NCBI GenBank assembly: GCA_020726505.1 | Contig: JAHLEZ010000013.1 | Span: 372,001 to 436,000 of the forward strand | DNA length: 64,000 nucleotides | Direction of reading: 5' to 3' | From: Leptodontidium sp. MPI-SDFR-AT-0119 | Taxonomy: Eukaryota > Ascomycota > Leotiomycetes > Helotiales > Leptodontidiaceae | The notes under the pieces: generated by a model | The model's input: the letters and a program-made list of their open reading frames with translations, nothing else | Told to the model about the DNA's origin: nothing | The model's database searches: none | Position numbers and translations under genes: made by a program | Shown: positions 25,201 to 36,806 of the stretch, piece after piece | Numbering within the stretch: the stretch's first letter is position 1 | How the letters are laid out: every line of letters starts with the position of its first letter

Positions 25201-27351
25201 AGGAACAATTGACCACGAAAAGTATGATTCTTCGACAAATCCGTTTCTTTTGAGAAAGAGGCAATCGTCATCTTTCATTGTTGATTGGCCTGAATGTCTC
25301 GCCTTGTCAAAAACTCCTTCGATTTCTGGCCAAATCTCTGCCCAAGCAACCTTGTAACTTTGACCCTGTAATCTGCATTAGCTTTTCTCAACATACACTC
25401 CTCACGACTTGGCAAACATTGGCAAACATATGTGGTATCTGACCATTAAAGTAGGATGATTTTGACCAGCTAGGAGAATATAAGCCTGCTTCGGTCAGCG
25501 ATTAGTTTTCGATGAGAAGCTCAGATATTTACCTCATTGTAAATTGCAATGTACTCATCGCCCCAGCTGTGAAGGAAGTCATAATTAGCATTGACTTTCT
25601 AGATAATTACCGCCAAGATGGCCTAGGAGGCGAATGTTTGATGAGGGATAGCAGGCCTCGAAACTCTCGAAACAGTCTCAATAGGAAAAACTAATTTGAA
25701 GAGCACTTACTACATTGCTGCGGGGTGCGGTGAGCCCATAATACTAAAGGGAATCAGATTAGCAGGTGTAAGTATTGACTAGATGAGAATTCTCCTTGGA
25801 GCAAATAACGAAAGGTTGTAAGGGAAAGAAATCATACAGATTACACATCGCCCTCAAATCATATCCCCAATTCTCCATTGGCCCAAGAGCTGTGGAAGCC
25901 CAATCAACCGATCGAGCAAACTGTATATGCTTGGGAAGAGCAGCAGACATTGAGATTCTGGTCCAATCGAAGCAAGAACTATCAGGATACCGGCTACGCA
26001 TCATTTTAGTCGTTAAGGCTTCGCTTTGGTAAGCAAGCATAGCCTGCTTCGGAGGAGGTCCATTCTTCAGATCTTCACCTAGTGGGAGGAGATCCGGTGT
26101 GTCCTGCTGGGGCGGTGTGTTTGTTGGGGATTTGCTAAGTGGGACAGCATCGCCGAAGTAATCCACGGGTTCAGTCGACTGAACTAAAGACGATCGAGGA
26201 ATTCGATTGACTACAGACCCGCGTAACCGTTCACTCACAGTAGACGAATTGCTGAGAGCTCCATTCGAACTGCTTCCTGATGGTATCGCGACTATGCTGG
26301 CATTATTCGTACCACTGATGAGACGTAATCGCTTCCTCAGTGTGCTGCAATTCCATGTAAAGCCTCCATACTTCATCGAGGGAAGACAGACATCCAGACT
26401 TTCGCCATTTCTGACAAAAGATAATGCCCAAGCTTTAAATTCGGGAAAGTCATTCGTTACAGCGACACCGGGACTGTTCAAGTCTGCTTTGCCTTCAACC
26501 ATTTCCAAAACGGATCCATAAGCGCTGAGTGCCACATTTGAGAAGACTATCTGTAACGGGCTTCCTGGGGTAAAATTTGCCGAATTCGCCAAATCAATTA
26601 TAAACGTAGGCCGCTCGTCTTGTTCCAGAAGCTCTACGATACCCACACTCTCCAACTGCTGCATTCCAGCAGAGGGATTTCGTGGCATGCTCTTGCGTTC
26701 GCTTGAAGAGGCGTATGAGGGGTTGGAATAGTCGAGACTACCCCGAGCCTTGTTCAACATGGTGGTACTTGGAGAGAGTATGGGCCTTTTCCTGTGGGAC
26801 GAGAAAAAGAGAGGTGATGGGGGACCGCCCTGTTGGGTGGTTGTAGGAACCGTAGTCTGCGACCTAGCCGAATCGAGGGTATGATGGCGCGCAATCATAA
26901 ATTGGGGTCGATTCCTTTTCTGTGGCCGTTCTGTAGACACCGGCCTTGATCCTCCACTCCTCTTGGATGTTTCGAAGGCATGCGGTGGTTCTGGTGGTTG
27001 GAGAGTTGCTCGGCTGGGGGGATGATCTGGAATTCGATAGGGACGCTCGATAATTGGTGGTTTGTTAGCGAATGCTCTGTCGTTTACATGAACATTTGCC
27101 TCAGCGAGGTTGATAGAAGGCAGTCGGCCTCTGGCCGTAGAACTAACTGTAGCTGCAGCTGACGCTGACACTACCAGAGACTCTCTCCGTCCAAAAATCG
27201 AGGGTTCTTCTTGAGGGCGCACCTGTTGAGGCTCCTCCCTAATGCCTTGCTCGATTAACGAAGTCGCGACAGAGAGGTCCGAGTTCGCAGGAGGGGATAT
27301 CCTCTCACCAACAGAGTGAGTTGTGAAAATGGATTGAGGCTCTGGCTTCAT
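22228..27351 (-). CDS. hybrid sensor histidine kinase with PAS and GAF-like input domains (1502 aa)
   Basis: Ten exons: 27351-25838, 25743-25711, 25566-25533, 25485-25444, 25365-25026, 24977-23776, 23724-23644, 23594-22617, 22569-22426 and 22368-22228. They sum to 1503 codons. The first ~450 residues are low-complexity Ser/Pro. A PAS-type domain follows (about 480-600; AMYWGDEYIAIYNEAYILLA, split over three tiny exons), then a GAF-like region (about 655-830, starting YDVPFALLYSVSE), then a second PAS (MAEFAPVGMFIADGSGAITY). The H-box is DMTSHEMRNPLSAI with phospho-accepting His near residue 998. The ATPase has N-box INLTTNAIKFT and glycine boxes DTGRGL and GSGLGLFIS. The receiver domain ends the protein with VEDN, phospho-accepting Asp in LMDLE|MPIMDG (about 1406) and SKPF. 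All catalytic landmarks are intact, so it should be an active kinase feeding the Ypd1-type phosphorelay. The stimulus and fungal HHK class are not known to me. The ATG at 27351 is the first in frame. Confidence 0.93.
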
Positions 27352-29233
27352 GAATGTTGAATTGACCCTTGGCCGTAACACAGAAGGGGGCTAGTATAGT
27401 GAGGTGACACTGGATTCGTGCCGTTGCGGGACTTGTAGGTGCTGTGTCGATGACGTGCACTCCACTGTGAGACCCTGCCAGGGGAGGAGGTGGGTGGGGA
27501 AGCAAACACAGGGCCACCACGATCCAGCCTTACCATGCAGGCGTGTCTTGTCTGTCTGTCGGGCCGGCGCGTGTAGGAATGCTACTATGCTAGAGGACAG
27601 ACTGAAGATGCTGTTGGACCAGGTGGTGGCAGTCGTGGGACTGAGTGCCAGTGGAGGGAATGCTCCGTAAGAGTGGACAATAATGAAATGGGCGTTATGT
27701 GGGCGTGGACCAGATTCGATAGCTCGCGGGGCAGCAGCCCAGAGCTGATTGTGTAGGCACCTTGGCACAGTAGAGTAGTCCAACTTGTTGACCAGGGTTC
27801 AGTTCAGCCCGGAGGAGCTGTTGAGCTGCTTGAGCAGCTTTTCGCTCTCGGCAGCAGGCAGGCAATAGGCAAGCTGGATCTATCTTGCCTTGTAGGGGAG
27901 CGGAGGAGCGGCAGTCCATGGAGCTGGCTGTCATGTGAGGGAGCTCTTGAACTGTTGCTTGTTGCTTTTCGAGTCAAGCGATAGTGAAGATTCTGGTTGT
28001 GTGGGGGGGAAGACAAAGACGGAGACGGAGATGAAAACAAAGTTGGGTTGGGCTGGCTGGCTGGTGGTTGAAGTGGAGTGGACTGGAATAGGAGGAAGCT
28101 CCCTTTGATTGGTGTGCTAAGTTAAGTTCGATTCAGCCCTCTCCACAGCTCCCCAGGAGGAGAATGTTGGCGCAGACTGCGACTAAAGGTGCCAGAGAGA
28201 AAGAGAAAAGTCAGTGGGTGATTGGGTGATTGGGTGATATATATCAAATCCACATCATATATCCCGATATAAAGTCCATATTCGTACTTATCTGGGCAAA
28301 TGAGTGCTTCTTCACTCCTCTTCATGTTGAGTTGACTGTTTCTTGTTGTTTCAATAATCTAGGTTCGAACATCCAGCCTCACAGCTCAGCTCAGCTCATC
28401 CAATGCATGTCAGTACCCTGACCGCATCATGCATGGAAGCGTCGCATTTCGGTGCTGCTGACGGTAGGGTGCTCCCCGCTTCTGCTTCCTTTTCCAATTC
28501 CTTCTCTGCACTGCATTTCATTCTATTTCATCTCATCAACTACAAGTCCTAATGAAACTCAAGTGTTTTGTTGACTGGAGAATTTACCCCTTGACAACCG
28601 TTAGTATTTTGTTATTGTTGTGTTCCCAACCTCGTAGCTAAGTTTTACCCGTCTGCGCTTCGATGATGTCAGTGGAGATTGCGGAGAAGCGTGCATGGCA
28701 TGGATGGCTTTTTCAGAATTGCCATTGCTTGAGTGGGTCCGAGAGGTGTGGCGTGCAATGTTTCACAAAGCCAAGCTTGTGGTCGAATCAAGTGCAATAC
28801 TGATGCGGAGCAGTCTCCGGGGCCCCTCAAGGAATTCCGATGAACGGGGGATGCAGCCAGGATCAGGATGAGAGCTAGGATTTCAGAGGCTAGACTGCGA
28901 GGAGTTTCTGTTTCTCCTCGATGATCACTGGCCAATACATATCACACCTCCCGAGGTTGATTACAAAGAAGTATCTAAGTATCTCTGTACCTACAGCAGT
29001 AAGCGAGCGAGCACAACATCCCCAATTTCTGAATACTTTGGTCTTTCACGTTGCATTTTAAAAAGCCTCGCAATAGTTTCAGTCCAAAATCTATCAATTC
29101 ATGAAAAAGGAACTGGCTCAGAAACATCGACAGACCATCTACACGCACAACAAGGTATCAAAACGGGGTCAAACCTAACCAACACTCCCACCAACAACAG
29201 AACCATTCAAACCAAACCAAAACCAAACATCCA
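27352..29233. other. intergenic region (promoter side of histidine kinase gene)
   Basis: It holds the 5' side of the kinase gene and the 3' side of the pectin methylesterase gene. A GGGTGATT triplet repeat lies near 28215-28240, directly before a TATATATC tract. Frames here lack ATG starts or coding character. No RNA gene is seen. Confidence 0.5.
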
Positions 29234-30649
29234 TCAAGGCGCACTAACACCCACAAAATTCTTATCAACCCATTTCTTATACCCCGGCAGAATCGCCTCG
29301 ATCTTCACAGCCGCATCTAACATACTCGCAAACGCAACCCTCGTACCATCTGCATTCGTGTTCTTGAACTCGGCCGCGAGGACATTACTCGTATCTTGAC
29401 CAGCTTTGAAGACTATTTTTCCACCACAACATTAGTATCTCATCAAACCATGTATTGGCAATATTGAAACGAAAGGAAGACAAGAATTAGTGAAAGGAGT
29501 TGAGACGAACCTTCCCACCCTTCAGGCGCAATTACACCCCCTAAATCACTATTCTGGAACACAGTCTGCGAGAAATTCCCCAGCGGTCTCCCAAGGAAAT
29601 TCGTCCCTTTGGCACCAGATGAAGCCGTTGGTCCCGTTGTGATTTTCCTGTAGTTCAAAAGTATCAGCGAACACAACATCCTCTCTAGTCCCTTCTCATT
29701 TCTTCCCACTCCAATCCACACCAACCACCAACCACCAGACCCAGCAAGAAAAATCAAGAGCAAGAAAAAGAAAGAGTAAACACCCACGCCTTGTCAAAAA
29801 CAATCTCCCCCATCGTCCCGGCACTCGTCCTACCCTGCGCCGTAACCGTCCCCTTCTCCTTCAAAACCGCAACCTTACAACCCTGCAACCACGCCTGTCC
29901 CGTAATACCAAACACGAAATCCACACCACCCTCCACATAACACAATCCGTAGAACGAGCTGCCCGAGTGTGCGTACAGCGTATCCTGGTACCCCATGATA
30001 CTGCAGGCGTAGAATCCGCATTCCGTGCCTTTGACGGAGAGGGCGACGGCTTGGCCTACGGTGCCGGCTGTGTTGGTAACGTCTATGTTGTAGAGGGCGA
30101 AGTTGTTGGCTGTTACTAGGAGGGTTGCTAAAAATATGTTTTAGCACCTCCTCTATCACCATATTCCCCGTCCCTTCTTTCTTAAAGGCTCTTTGGGAGA
30201 AGTTTGGCATGAAGCGAGAGTGAGGGAGAGACAAACCACTGGCATCATTATTCTTCACATCTTTCGCATACGTCGCCGCAGTAATCGTGACCATATTCCC
30301 AGCCGGATCCATACTCAGGAACGTAGGCCCCTTCATTGTGATGTTGTCCTTGTCAATAGTGAGTTTCTCTTTATACGTCCCTGCAGAAACCATGATGGTA
30401 TCTCCTTCAGCGGCTTTTGCATAGGCATCTGCTATCTGATTCACAGTGCATCAGTAAATGGCATATCATTTTCAGAATCAAAAGAACCGAAATTGAGATG
30501 AGATGAAGTCATTGGAATGAGCAGTGACGGTCTGGCTGACATACAGCGGTAAACGTCTTCCCAGACCCAACCTCCAGCGTCGCGCACCACACCGACACCG
30601 TCTCCAACAAGACCAACACCTGTACGAAAGTAAAAGTAAAAGTCCTCAT
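29234..30649 (-). CDS. secreted pectin methylesterase (carbohydrate esterase family 8, 319 aa)
   Basis: Five exons (30649-30545, 30435-30237, 30127-29788, 29647-29511, 29412-29234) sum to 320 codons. The start gives a signal peptide (MRTFTFTFVQVLVLLETVSV, cleavage near WCA), so the product is secreted. The mature protein follows the right-handed beta-helix plan of CE8: the N-terminal GSGKTFTAIADA repeat, GTYKEKLTI, then the active-site motifs MGYQDTLYA (Asp about 150), GGVDFVFG (Asp about 171) and FLGRPLG (Arg about 235). The glutamine before the first Asp is also present. The length is normal for fungal enzymes. It removes methyl esters from homogalacturonan in plant walls, releasing methanol and opening pectin to pectate lyases and polygalacturonases. 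This implies a plant-associated or plant-litter lifestyle (inference). No other wall-degrading gene is next to it. Confidence 0.93.
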
Positions 30650-32043
30650 AGTGAATCAAATCCCAGAAATATAATCAGCGAGAAAATAACACAATCCACA
30701 ATCGAATACATGTACCGAGACCAAAAACTAACCTCCCCCCCTCCCCCCCCAAAAAAAAACAGCCGCGCCACATCCTCATATACCAAAAAACCTCAGCATT
30801 CGGACCCATCGCAACCGTATGCAATCTCGCAAACCCTAAAGTTGTTTATAGAATCCCGAGAATATGCAACGGCGGGTTGAAACGAAACACCGCACGAACT
30901 CACCCGTGCGACGCACTGCGATGCAGACGAACCCCTCTGCCCCTTTCTAACTCGCTTAACTTTCGAAGAACCCTGCAGGAAACGAAACAAAACACCACCA
31001 CCCCAATCAAACCTTTCCCCCGTTTCCAGACTCTCCGAGATGGGAGCGAGGGTTAAAATTTAGATCCACACTCGTTTGCTGGCTCGGATTTCGGTTCATA
31101 CCTCGCTCCAAGCCTACATAAGCGATTTAAGCTTTTTAGACTCGGGCGTCTTCATCGACGTTTTGATACTGTACTAGACAAACGCCCAACTCAACTCAGC
31201 TCAATTCACACAAGAGTGGCGAAGCACAGAAAGCCTAAATGAACATCATCTGAAGCTTTTCTAGTGGTGTGTGAGAGAGAGAAAGAGAGATGTCCCAACC
31301 AATCGCATTCAACGTCTTTCTTCTGGCTTTGGGAATGGTTCGAAAAATCCAAGTCCAAGTTCGAGTAAGATGTCCTCTTAACAGAAACACGGTCCGGAGG
31401 ATCGAACGGAGGTCAAGTCAGGTCAGCTCAACTGAAGGTTTTTTCTGATGAGGCGGCTGAAACGAGTTGGCTAACAGGATGAAAAGTGAGGGCAAGAGAT
31501 GAAAATCGGAGAGAGCGTTCGTTTGCAAGACCGAGATGATTTCTGTATTTGCGAACGAACTATCCAAAAGGTCAAATAGGATTTCTCACAGATCCTAATC
31601 TCTTCGGCAGATTTGAGTTTGGCTGCGAATCATACAGAAGCAAGCCCAACAGAGACTGGGACAGAACGAAATAAAAGTTCGAGAACCCCAAGATAAGTAG
31701 GTAATCGCGCATTAGGGTTAGTCACAGAAGCTCCAAACCTTCTATGCATGACTCCCATGAAGCATCCCAAAGTAGAAACTGGGGCGAGGCAACTCAATAA
31801 CAAACAATTCATAAGATGGAACGGAACAGAACGACAAACCTGTAAATTTCCCAAAACGCCTTCGCTCCACAAAAGTATAAAGTAACCCTACAGTTAGATT
31901 GCATCGTGCCGTGGAAGCGAAACGAACCATCCAAAGCAAAACCTTGGGTTGCGTTCCTAAAATCTCGAAGCATAACCACATCCCGGAACTCCTCGCCTCT
32001 TCCCCATCCCAAAGAAGAAGAGACAAAATGTCCACTCGTATAC
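30650..32043. other. intergenic region between two minus-strand genes
   Basis: It contains the promoter side of the pectin methylesterase gene and the 3' flank of the membrane-protein gene ending at 32044. A C-rich then A-rich run lies near 30737-30760, and a GA-rich run near 31270. Frames of ~100 codons occur but are not gene-like. Nothing else is recognised. Confidence 0.5.
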
Positions 32044-33097
32044 TCAAGAACCAATCTCATGCACCCGATTCTGAGCCGGCAATTCCTGGGGTGCAGGGTG
32101 ATACTCCCTCCCTCCAAAATAGCCCTTCATCTGCATCGGCACAGGCACGAACGAGCCCTCCGCCTCTTGCACAGGCGGGAGCGTATGGTTATCATGATAC
32201 CCACTCATTCCCGCTCCTCCTCCTCCGGCTCCAGAGTCATTATTCTGTGACTCGAACGTCTGATTCCTCTTCCTCTTCACGTTTCGTCTGCGTCGCCAGA
32301 ATAAATACCCTACAAGACCAAGTGCAATGACAGCTACAGGTACACCTACACCAGCGCCTATCGCAGCCCCGTTCGAGGACCCGCCTTCATTGGAAGAGGG
32401 GGAAGGAGGGGAAGTACTCGTACTTGTAGCTGCGGAGCTGGAGGTGCTTGATACCGAAGAAAAGATGGTGGTGGTGGTGCTTATTGAAGTCTGGGAAGTA
32501 GATGACGAGGAAGTTATTGAGGTGGTGAGTTGCGACAAAGGCATTTGCGCGAGGATTGTTGCTGCTGGACTGATGCGGAAGATTGATGTTGGACTGTCGC
32601 AGCAGTGGAAACTGCCTATGCCTTGAGAGCCATCGTCGCAGCAGTAGGATGTCGTATATGTAATGTCGCCGTTGCAGAATCGGACGCCGGCTGTTGATCC
32701 GTTGGCGACTTGGGATGAGGATCAGTAAGTCAGCAAGAAATAACGAAATATTTTTTTCCTTTTGTTGAATCTCATAGGTATGGCTCTACTCACAAGCGGC
32801 GCATTGATTGAGACATGCTGGATCTTCCCATGTTGGATCCGTACAGCCTACCCTCAGGTAGTCTACAAAAGGACCATTATCCTGACGACACAAGCCGTTT
32901 GAGTAGCAGGTTGCTCCTTGAGCGCAGCATGCACTATTCCCAGTCGTTGAATTGTCACATCGAAACCCGGAGTTATCAGTAGCCGTTCCATTGATAACGT
33001 AACATTTAGTTGATGCGTCTTGTGCGTAGATGACGGGCGCGAGAAGGGGGACTGCAGAGAGAAGGAAAACAGACGTTGATGCAAGCTATGAAACCAT
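32044..33097 (-). CDS. secreted/type I single-pass membrane protein, Cys-rich ectodomain and Ser/Thr stalk; 5' end ambiguous
   Basis: Two exons are clear: one ending at 32794 and one at 32708-32044, joined in phase (GTGAGT/AAG ends). The ectodomain has many cysteines (TKCYV, SACCAQ, CYSNGLC, YCCDDGSQG, HCCDS). A Ser/Thr-rich stalk of ~60 residues follows, then one transmembrane helix (IGAGVGVPVAVIALGLVGYL), a basic stop-transfer RRRR, and a polar cytosolic tail ending at 32044. This is the layout of fungal wall-sensor-like or SKG6/Mid2-like proteins; function unknown. The signal peptide (ASTSVFLLSAVPLLAPVIYA) is open in frame, but the only nearby ATG (33097) is followed at codon 4 by an in-frame TAG (33088-33086). 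Either this is a real stop, or the TAG is the 3' splice site of a 5' intron with the start near 33368 (atg...aag atc|gtgaga). I cannot decide from sequence. Confidence 0.75.
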
Positions 33098-34177
33098 CTT
33101 TAAGGCTAAAGGAGATAGGCCGATGAAGGCAGAGATCTCGCAGAAGAGCAATATACTGCTGGAAAGAGATGGAGAAGAGCAAATTCAGCCTGAGAAACTC
33201 GACGTGTGCGAGGCTCGAATCCTCGAATTCTCTCCAACGTCAAGGCAGCTAGAGGCAATGGTCGACCTTCTACCGGAGATATAATGATCCCCCTTACCTG
33301 TGCCTCAACTGCACATGGAGTACATGGAGCTTACATCTCACGATCTTAGTGGATGCTGGAGCACTCATACATGAACTTCTAACAGGACATGTCGAAAAAT
33401 AGATATATTCAGCCACATGTAACAGGATCCTCCTCTACACAAGATTGGCCACAGGGCTTGAGATTGGGGTGAAGGATCAGAGCCTTGCATGCCAGCACGA
33501 GAAACGGGTTGGGTTCGGAACGGACCCCAAACTTGGCATTGGAAACACTTCAGATGTTTTTGTAGCCATCCAATCAATTTCACGTAAAATTGTGGCGTAC
33601 GGCTGGAGTTGTTTTGCACGATCTAGCTTGCAGACTAGGACAAGGCGTGACGGTAATAAAAAGCCTCCATAATTGGTTTGAAAAAGCGAGGTGATCCGGA
33701 CTATAGCTATGGACCAATCTGGCTGCTCCCATTGTCGAGAGCCGCAAATGTGAATCAGAAAGAGCGGCCTCGTCTCTTCGGTTTTGGGAGTGCCAACAAA
33801 CTCTTATGGCTGTGGAGGCCAAATCGTCGGAAAGAAACTTTAAGAAAGAGGATCTGTGGAAGAGCTGAACTTGATTGGCATACCCTTTGAATGTTGAGAA
33901 AGAGGGATGCAATCGAATACTCGAGTCAGAGACTTGGTAGCTGGAACGTCCATGGGCAACATAGAAATCGACTTACCACAAAAGCGATGAAAGCCACAGC
34001 ATCGTTGGATAAGTTCCCGGAAAAATACCTAGAGTTCCAATCCTGGAAACAAAATCACTCGAACGACGAAAGACAGCGGATAATATGCAGCAAAAAGCTG
34101 TATATCCGGGCTCGAGATTCACGAACTCATAACCTCCCCTTCAACTCCCCATCCAGAATCCCGTCACCTCCATGGCG
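33098..34177. other. intergenic region, possible 5' exon of the preceding gene
   Basis: Apart from a possible short first exon of the Cys-rich membrane protein (about 33368-33342 on the minus strand), I see no gene. A GGCTCGAATCCTCG segment near 33210 resembles a tRNA B-box, but no A-box or cloverleaf accompanies it. Confidence 0.5.
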
Positions 34178-34900
34178 TCACGCAACATTCTTCTCCAACC
34201 ACTCCTCCCACTGCTCACCCGAGAAGCTGGAACTAATCCCATTCTCAACCACACCATCAAAGACCACAGTAGGAGTAACATGAACACCCTGCATGCGATT
34301 CATCTTGACCAAGACCTTCAGCTCATTCGTAACACCATTCCCGGTGTTCAGAGATCCATCCTCAGCAGGCTTGTCAGAGATGTGCAAGAGCTTGTACATC
34401 TCCTTCTCATCGACACCGACTTTACCTCCGATCTTAGCGAGACGCTCGTATGTCTTGTTGCGGGTTTCGTTGACGACGTTGACGTCGTAGAAGGATTTGG
34501 CGTCATCGAAAAGTGCCTATGTACTCATCTTCATGATCACACATTCTGACAAAAGACAAAAAAAAAAGGGATCACGGGTTTGGAATGCACGAGTATAAGG
34601 TAGGTATGAGCTTACCTTGCTGAAGTCATAGAACTTGCTGGGTTGGAGCTTGAGTACGGCAACTCCGGCTTCGTGGACTAGAGTCGACGATGGGTGCCAC
34701 GGCTGGATTTGCTGTCTGAACAAGATCTGAACTTTGGAGGCGTACTTTTGCTTGATCAATGGGAGGACGGATGTGTAGACTGTGTTGAACATCTTGGCGG
34801 AGTAGGGACAAACATAGTCGAGATAAAGCTCCAAGGTGTGCAGAGTGGGGGTGTTTGTGGCCGTGAACTTTTGACCGGCGAATTTAGGTGCGAGCGCCAT
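34178..34900 (-). CDS. thioredoxin-fold / DsbA-like protein (207 aa)
   Basis: Exons 34900-34616 and 34516-34178, joined by a 99-bp intron with GTAAGC/TAG ends in phase 0. After a short N-terminus the protein reads HTLELYLDYVCPYSAKMF, a beta strand followed by a Cys-Pro-Tyr-Ser active-site-like motif with one Cys (about residue 31) in place of a CxxC pair. A central helical region and a late strand with the cis-proline motif VTPTVVFDGV follow. This matches fungal 'thioredoxin-like' proteins of the DsbA/2-hydroxychromene-isomerase fold group. With only one active-site Cys, a peroxidase- or glutathione-linked role is more likely than disulfide exchange (inference). No signal peptide is obvious. 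Confidence 0.85.
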
Positions 34901-35415
34901 TTTGAGTAGTTGCTGCGGAGGGGTTTTGTATTTCAGGTTGGTGATGTTGATGAAGCTTGGAGAGGTGGTTGTGGAGGGGTCTTTGGAGGGGTAATGACGT
35001 TCAGTTTGGAATCGAATGAGTATCGCCACGTGATATGACATGACTCGGTGGATGTTTACGTCGAGAATAATCATGCTGTTGCTAGTCTTCTGAGTTTCTT
35101 GGATCTTCATCCATAGTTAAGAATACTAGGGATCAAAGCATTCATGTGATAGCCAGAGTGAAGCATCAGCGTTGGGCCTTGATGCAAGCTTCCAGATCTC
35201 AGCTGGTATATCAAATGAAGGTTTTAACCACATGTACTGGATGAACGCAGCAGTTCCTTAAAGCAAGATGCTCTATGGCTTTGCCTCTATCATTATGTAC
35301 TTAGGGCGACTCTTGAACGACGCCGGCAAAATGCTTAAGTCCATACCCAAATGTCATCCACGAACGCCGTATTCAATGTACAGTAATTACAGCACAGTAC
35401 AAGTTTGAAGTATCT
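34901..35415. other. intergenic region between minus-strand genes
   Basis: It holds the 5' flank of the thioredoxin-fold gene and the 3' flank of the PX gene. No feature is recognised. Confidence 0.5.
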
Positions 35416-36339
35416 TCAAGAAAATAGAAACTCTTTGAGAACGGGAGATCCAGAAAACTCAGGATTGAGTAGGATGCAACTATGCCAATCAGTACCCCAC
35501 CAATAGAGACAAAAGTCCAGTACTCACTTGAGAAAATATTGCAGGCCGCTCCTCCGATTCTCCAGAAACTTCGGTCGGAATTTGGATATGACACTCTTTG
35601 GGGGTAAGGGAGGCATCGCAGCTTTGGAATTTGGGAAGGTTTGTAGCAATTTGTCTCGGAGGTCATCAAATTCTGAATAGCGTTTTCGAATCCGCATGGG
35701 GCCACCCTACAATAGTCAGCACAAGTGCCTCATCTGCTATTTATTCTGCGCTTAAGGACCTACCCGCAGAGTTTCCACGGTGATGTTCCAGACCACAAAT
35801 GCGCCTATGCCAGTCCTACTGCCATTAATTATTACATGGTCCTCGATGTACACGCTCCTCGCCCAGCATGCTTTGTTCTTCGAGTCGCCATCGTCGGTAT
35901 TGTCCTGGAGCGTAATTGCACCCGCCGGTATCGATTCAATAGAGATATTCGAGAAGGACCTCGTGTGTGATTGGACCCAATACGGCGGCGAGCTCACTGG
36001 CGATGTTACAGGTGAATCAATGTCGCCGGCTTCGTGCTCTGCGTGTGACGTAGCTGGTGTTGTACTGAGCCCATACTTGCGCGTGCCGGTAGGCTCACCA
36101 TTTGCATGGCCATGATTCGATTGTTGATTGAGGATGGCCTCCATCCATGCCAACGGCAGGCTGGATAACCTGGGAATGTCTGGGGTTGAGTCTAGGCTGA
36201 TGTCGAGTTTGTTTGGTGTTGATGAGAATGTTGGGGGAATGCAGCGCCGGTTACTGACTGCCGTGTTTATCCCTGCTCCTTTGTCCTGATGGTTCAGCCT
36301 CCTCGCCGAGGACCGACCTTGTAGAGTAGATCTTATTGG
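35416..36339 (-). CDS. ypt35: PX-domain protein, Ypt35-like (endosomal); 5' end unresolved
   Basis: Exons: about 36339-35764, then 35706-35528 and 35479-35416, joined through 57- and 48-bp introns in phase. The C-terminal ~125 residues form a PX domain: ARSVYIEDHVIINGSRTGIG, the phosphoinositide-binding MRIRKRYSEFDDL, PPLPPKS, then FRPKFLENRRSGLQYFL and the last motif ILLNPEFSGSPVLKEFLFS. PX domains bind PI3P, so the protein should sit on endosomes or vacuoles, as yeast Ypt35 does. The disordered N-terminal part has SSLPLAWMEAILN, which I recall in filamentous-fungal homologues. The frame stays open up to about 36402 with no ATG before that Met, so at least one 5' exon is missing from my model. 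The acceptor used for the left limit (36340) is only one possibility. Confidence 0.82.
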
Positions 36340-36806
36340 CTGGACTCCCGCCCAATAACAAACGGAAAAAAGGGGTCTCCAACCTCGTCCTCGTCTCCAG
36401 CCTCAAGAGCGATCTTGTCTTCTGCGGCCTGGAGCGAGTGCAGTTGTATTTGCTTTTTGGCTGAAACGACATTTTGCTGGCAGATCTCGGTAACGTTTGG
36501 CTTGAGCTTGACTACATCGATTTAGACTCTTTTCAAATGGTGGAGATATCTCACTCCTTTCGGAGTCTAAAGCTTTAAATTCATTGCTCGACAGGGATTC
36601 GATATTAAGATTCGGGAACCACGGGCGGTCTCCAATTTCGGCTGGCAGCCAAAGCGAACCCTTTTCTGGCGATTCTGACTCTGCCAGCTGTGGTTTCTTT
36701 TCCTTTCGTCTCCCGCTCTTCGTGATGCATCCATTAGAAAGCAAAAAAGACAAGTGGCGAGTAGAGTAGACTTCTGCTGCAGTCTGGATGCATACGATAC
36801 TATGCA
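36340..36806 (-). other. coding-like stretch upstream of the PX gene, no confirmed gene model
   Basis: On the minus strand, a frame reading LWLPAEIGDRPWFPNLNIES can be spliced (GTGAGA at 36554, TAG at 36512, a 43-bp intron) to IKLKPNVTEICQQNVVSAKK... and on to a TAA at 36335-36333. It looks protein-like but has no ATG and no family I can name. It may be the missing 5' part of the PX gene through another 44-bp intron, an unrelated small gene, or chance. Confidence 0.25.

Noticed and set aside
31630..32117. Overlapping 80-100-codon minus-strand frames after the membrane-protein gene
   Set aside because: They lie in its 3' flank or overlap its tail in other frames and have no ATG start with coding character.
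33205..33230. tRNA-like B-box (GGCTCGAATCCTCG)
   Set aside because: No matching A-box, acceptor stem or anticodon arm could be folded around it.
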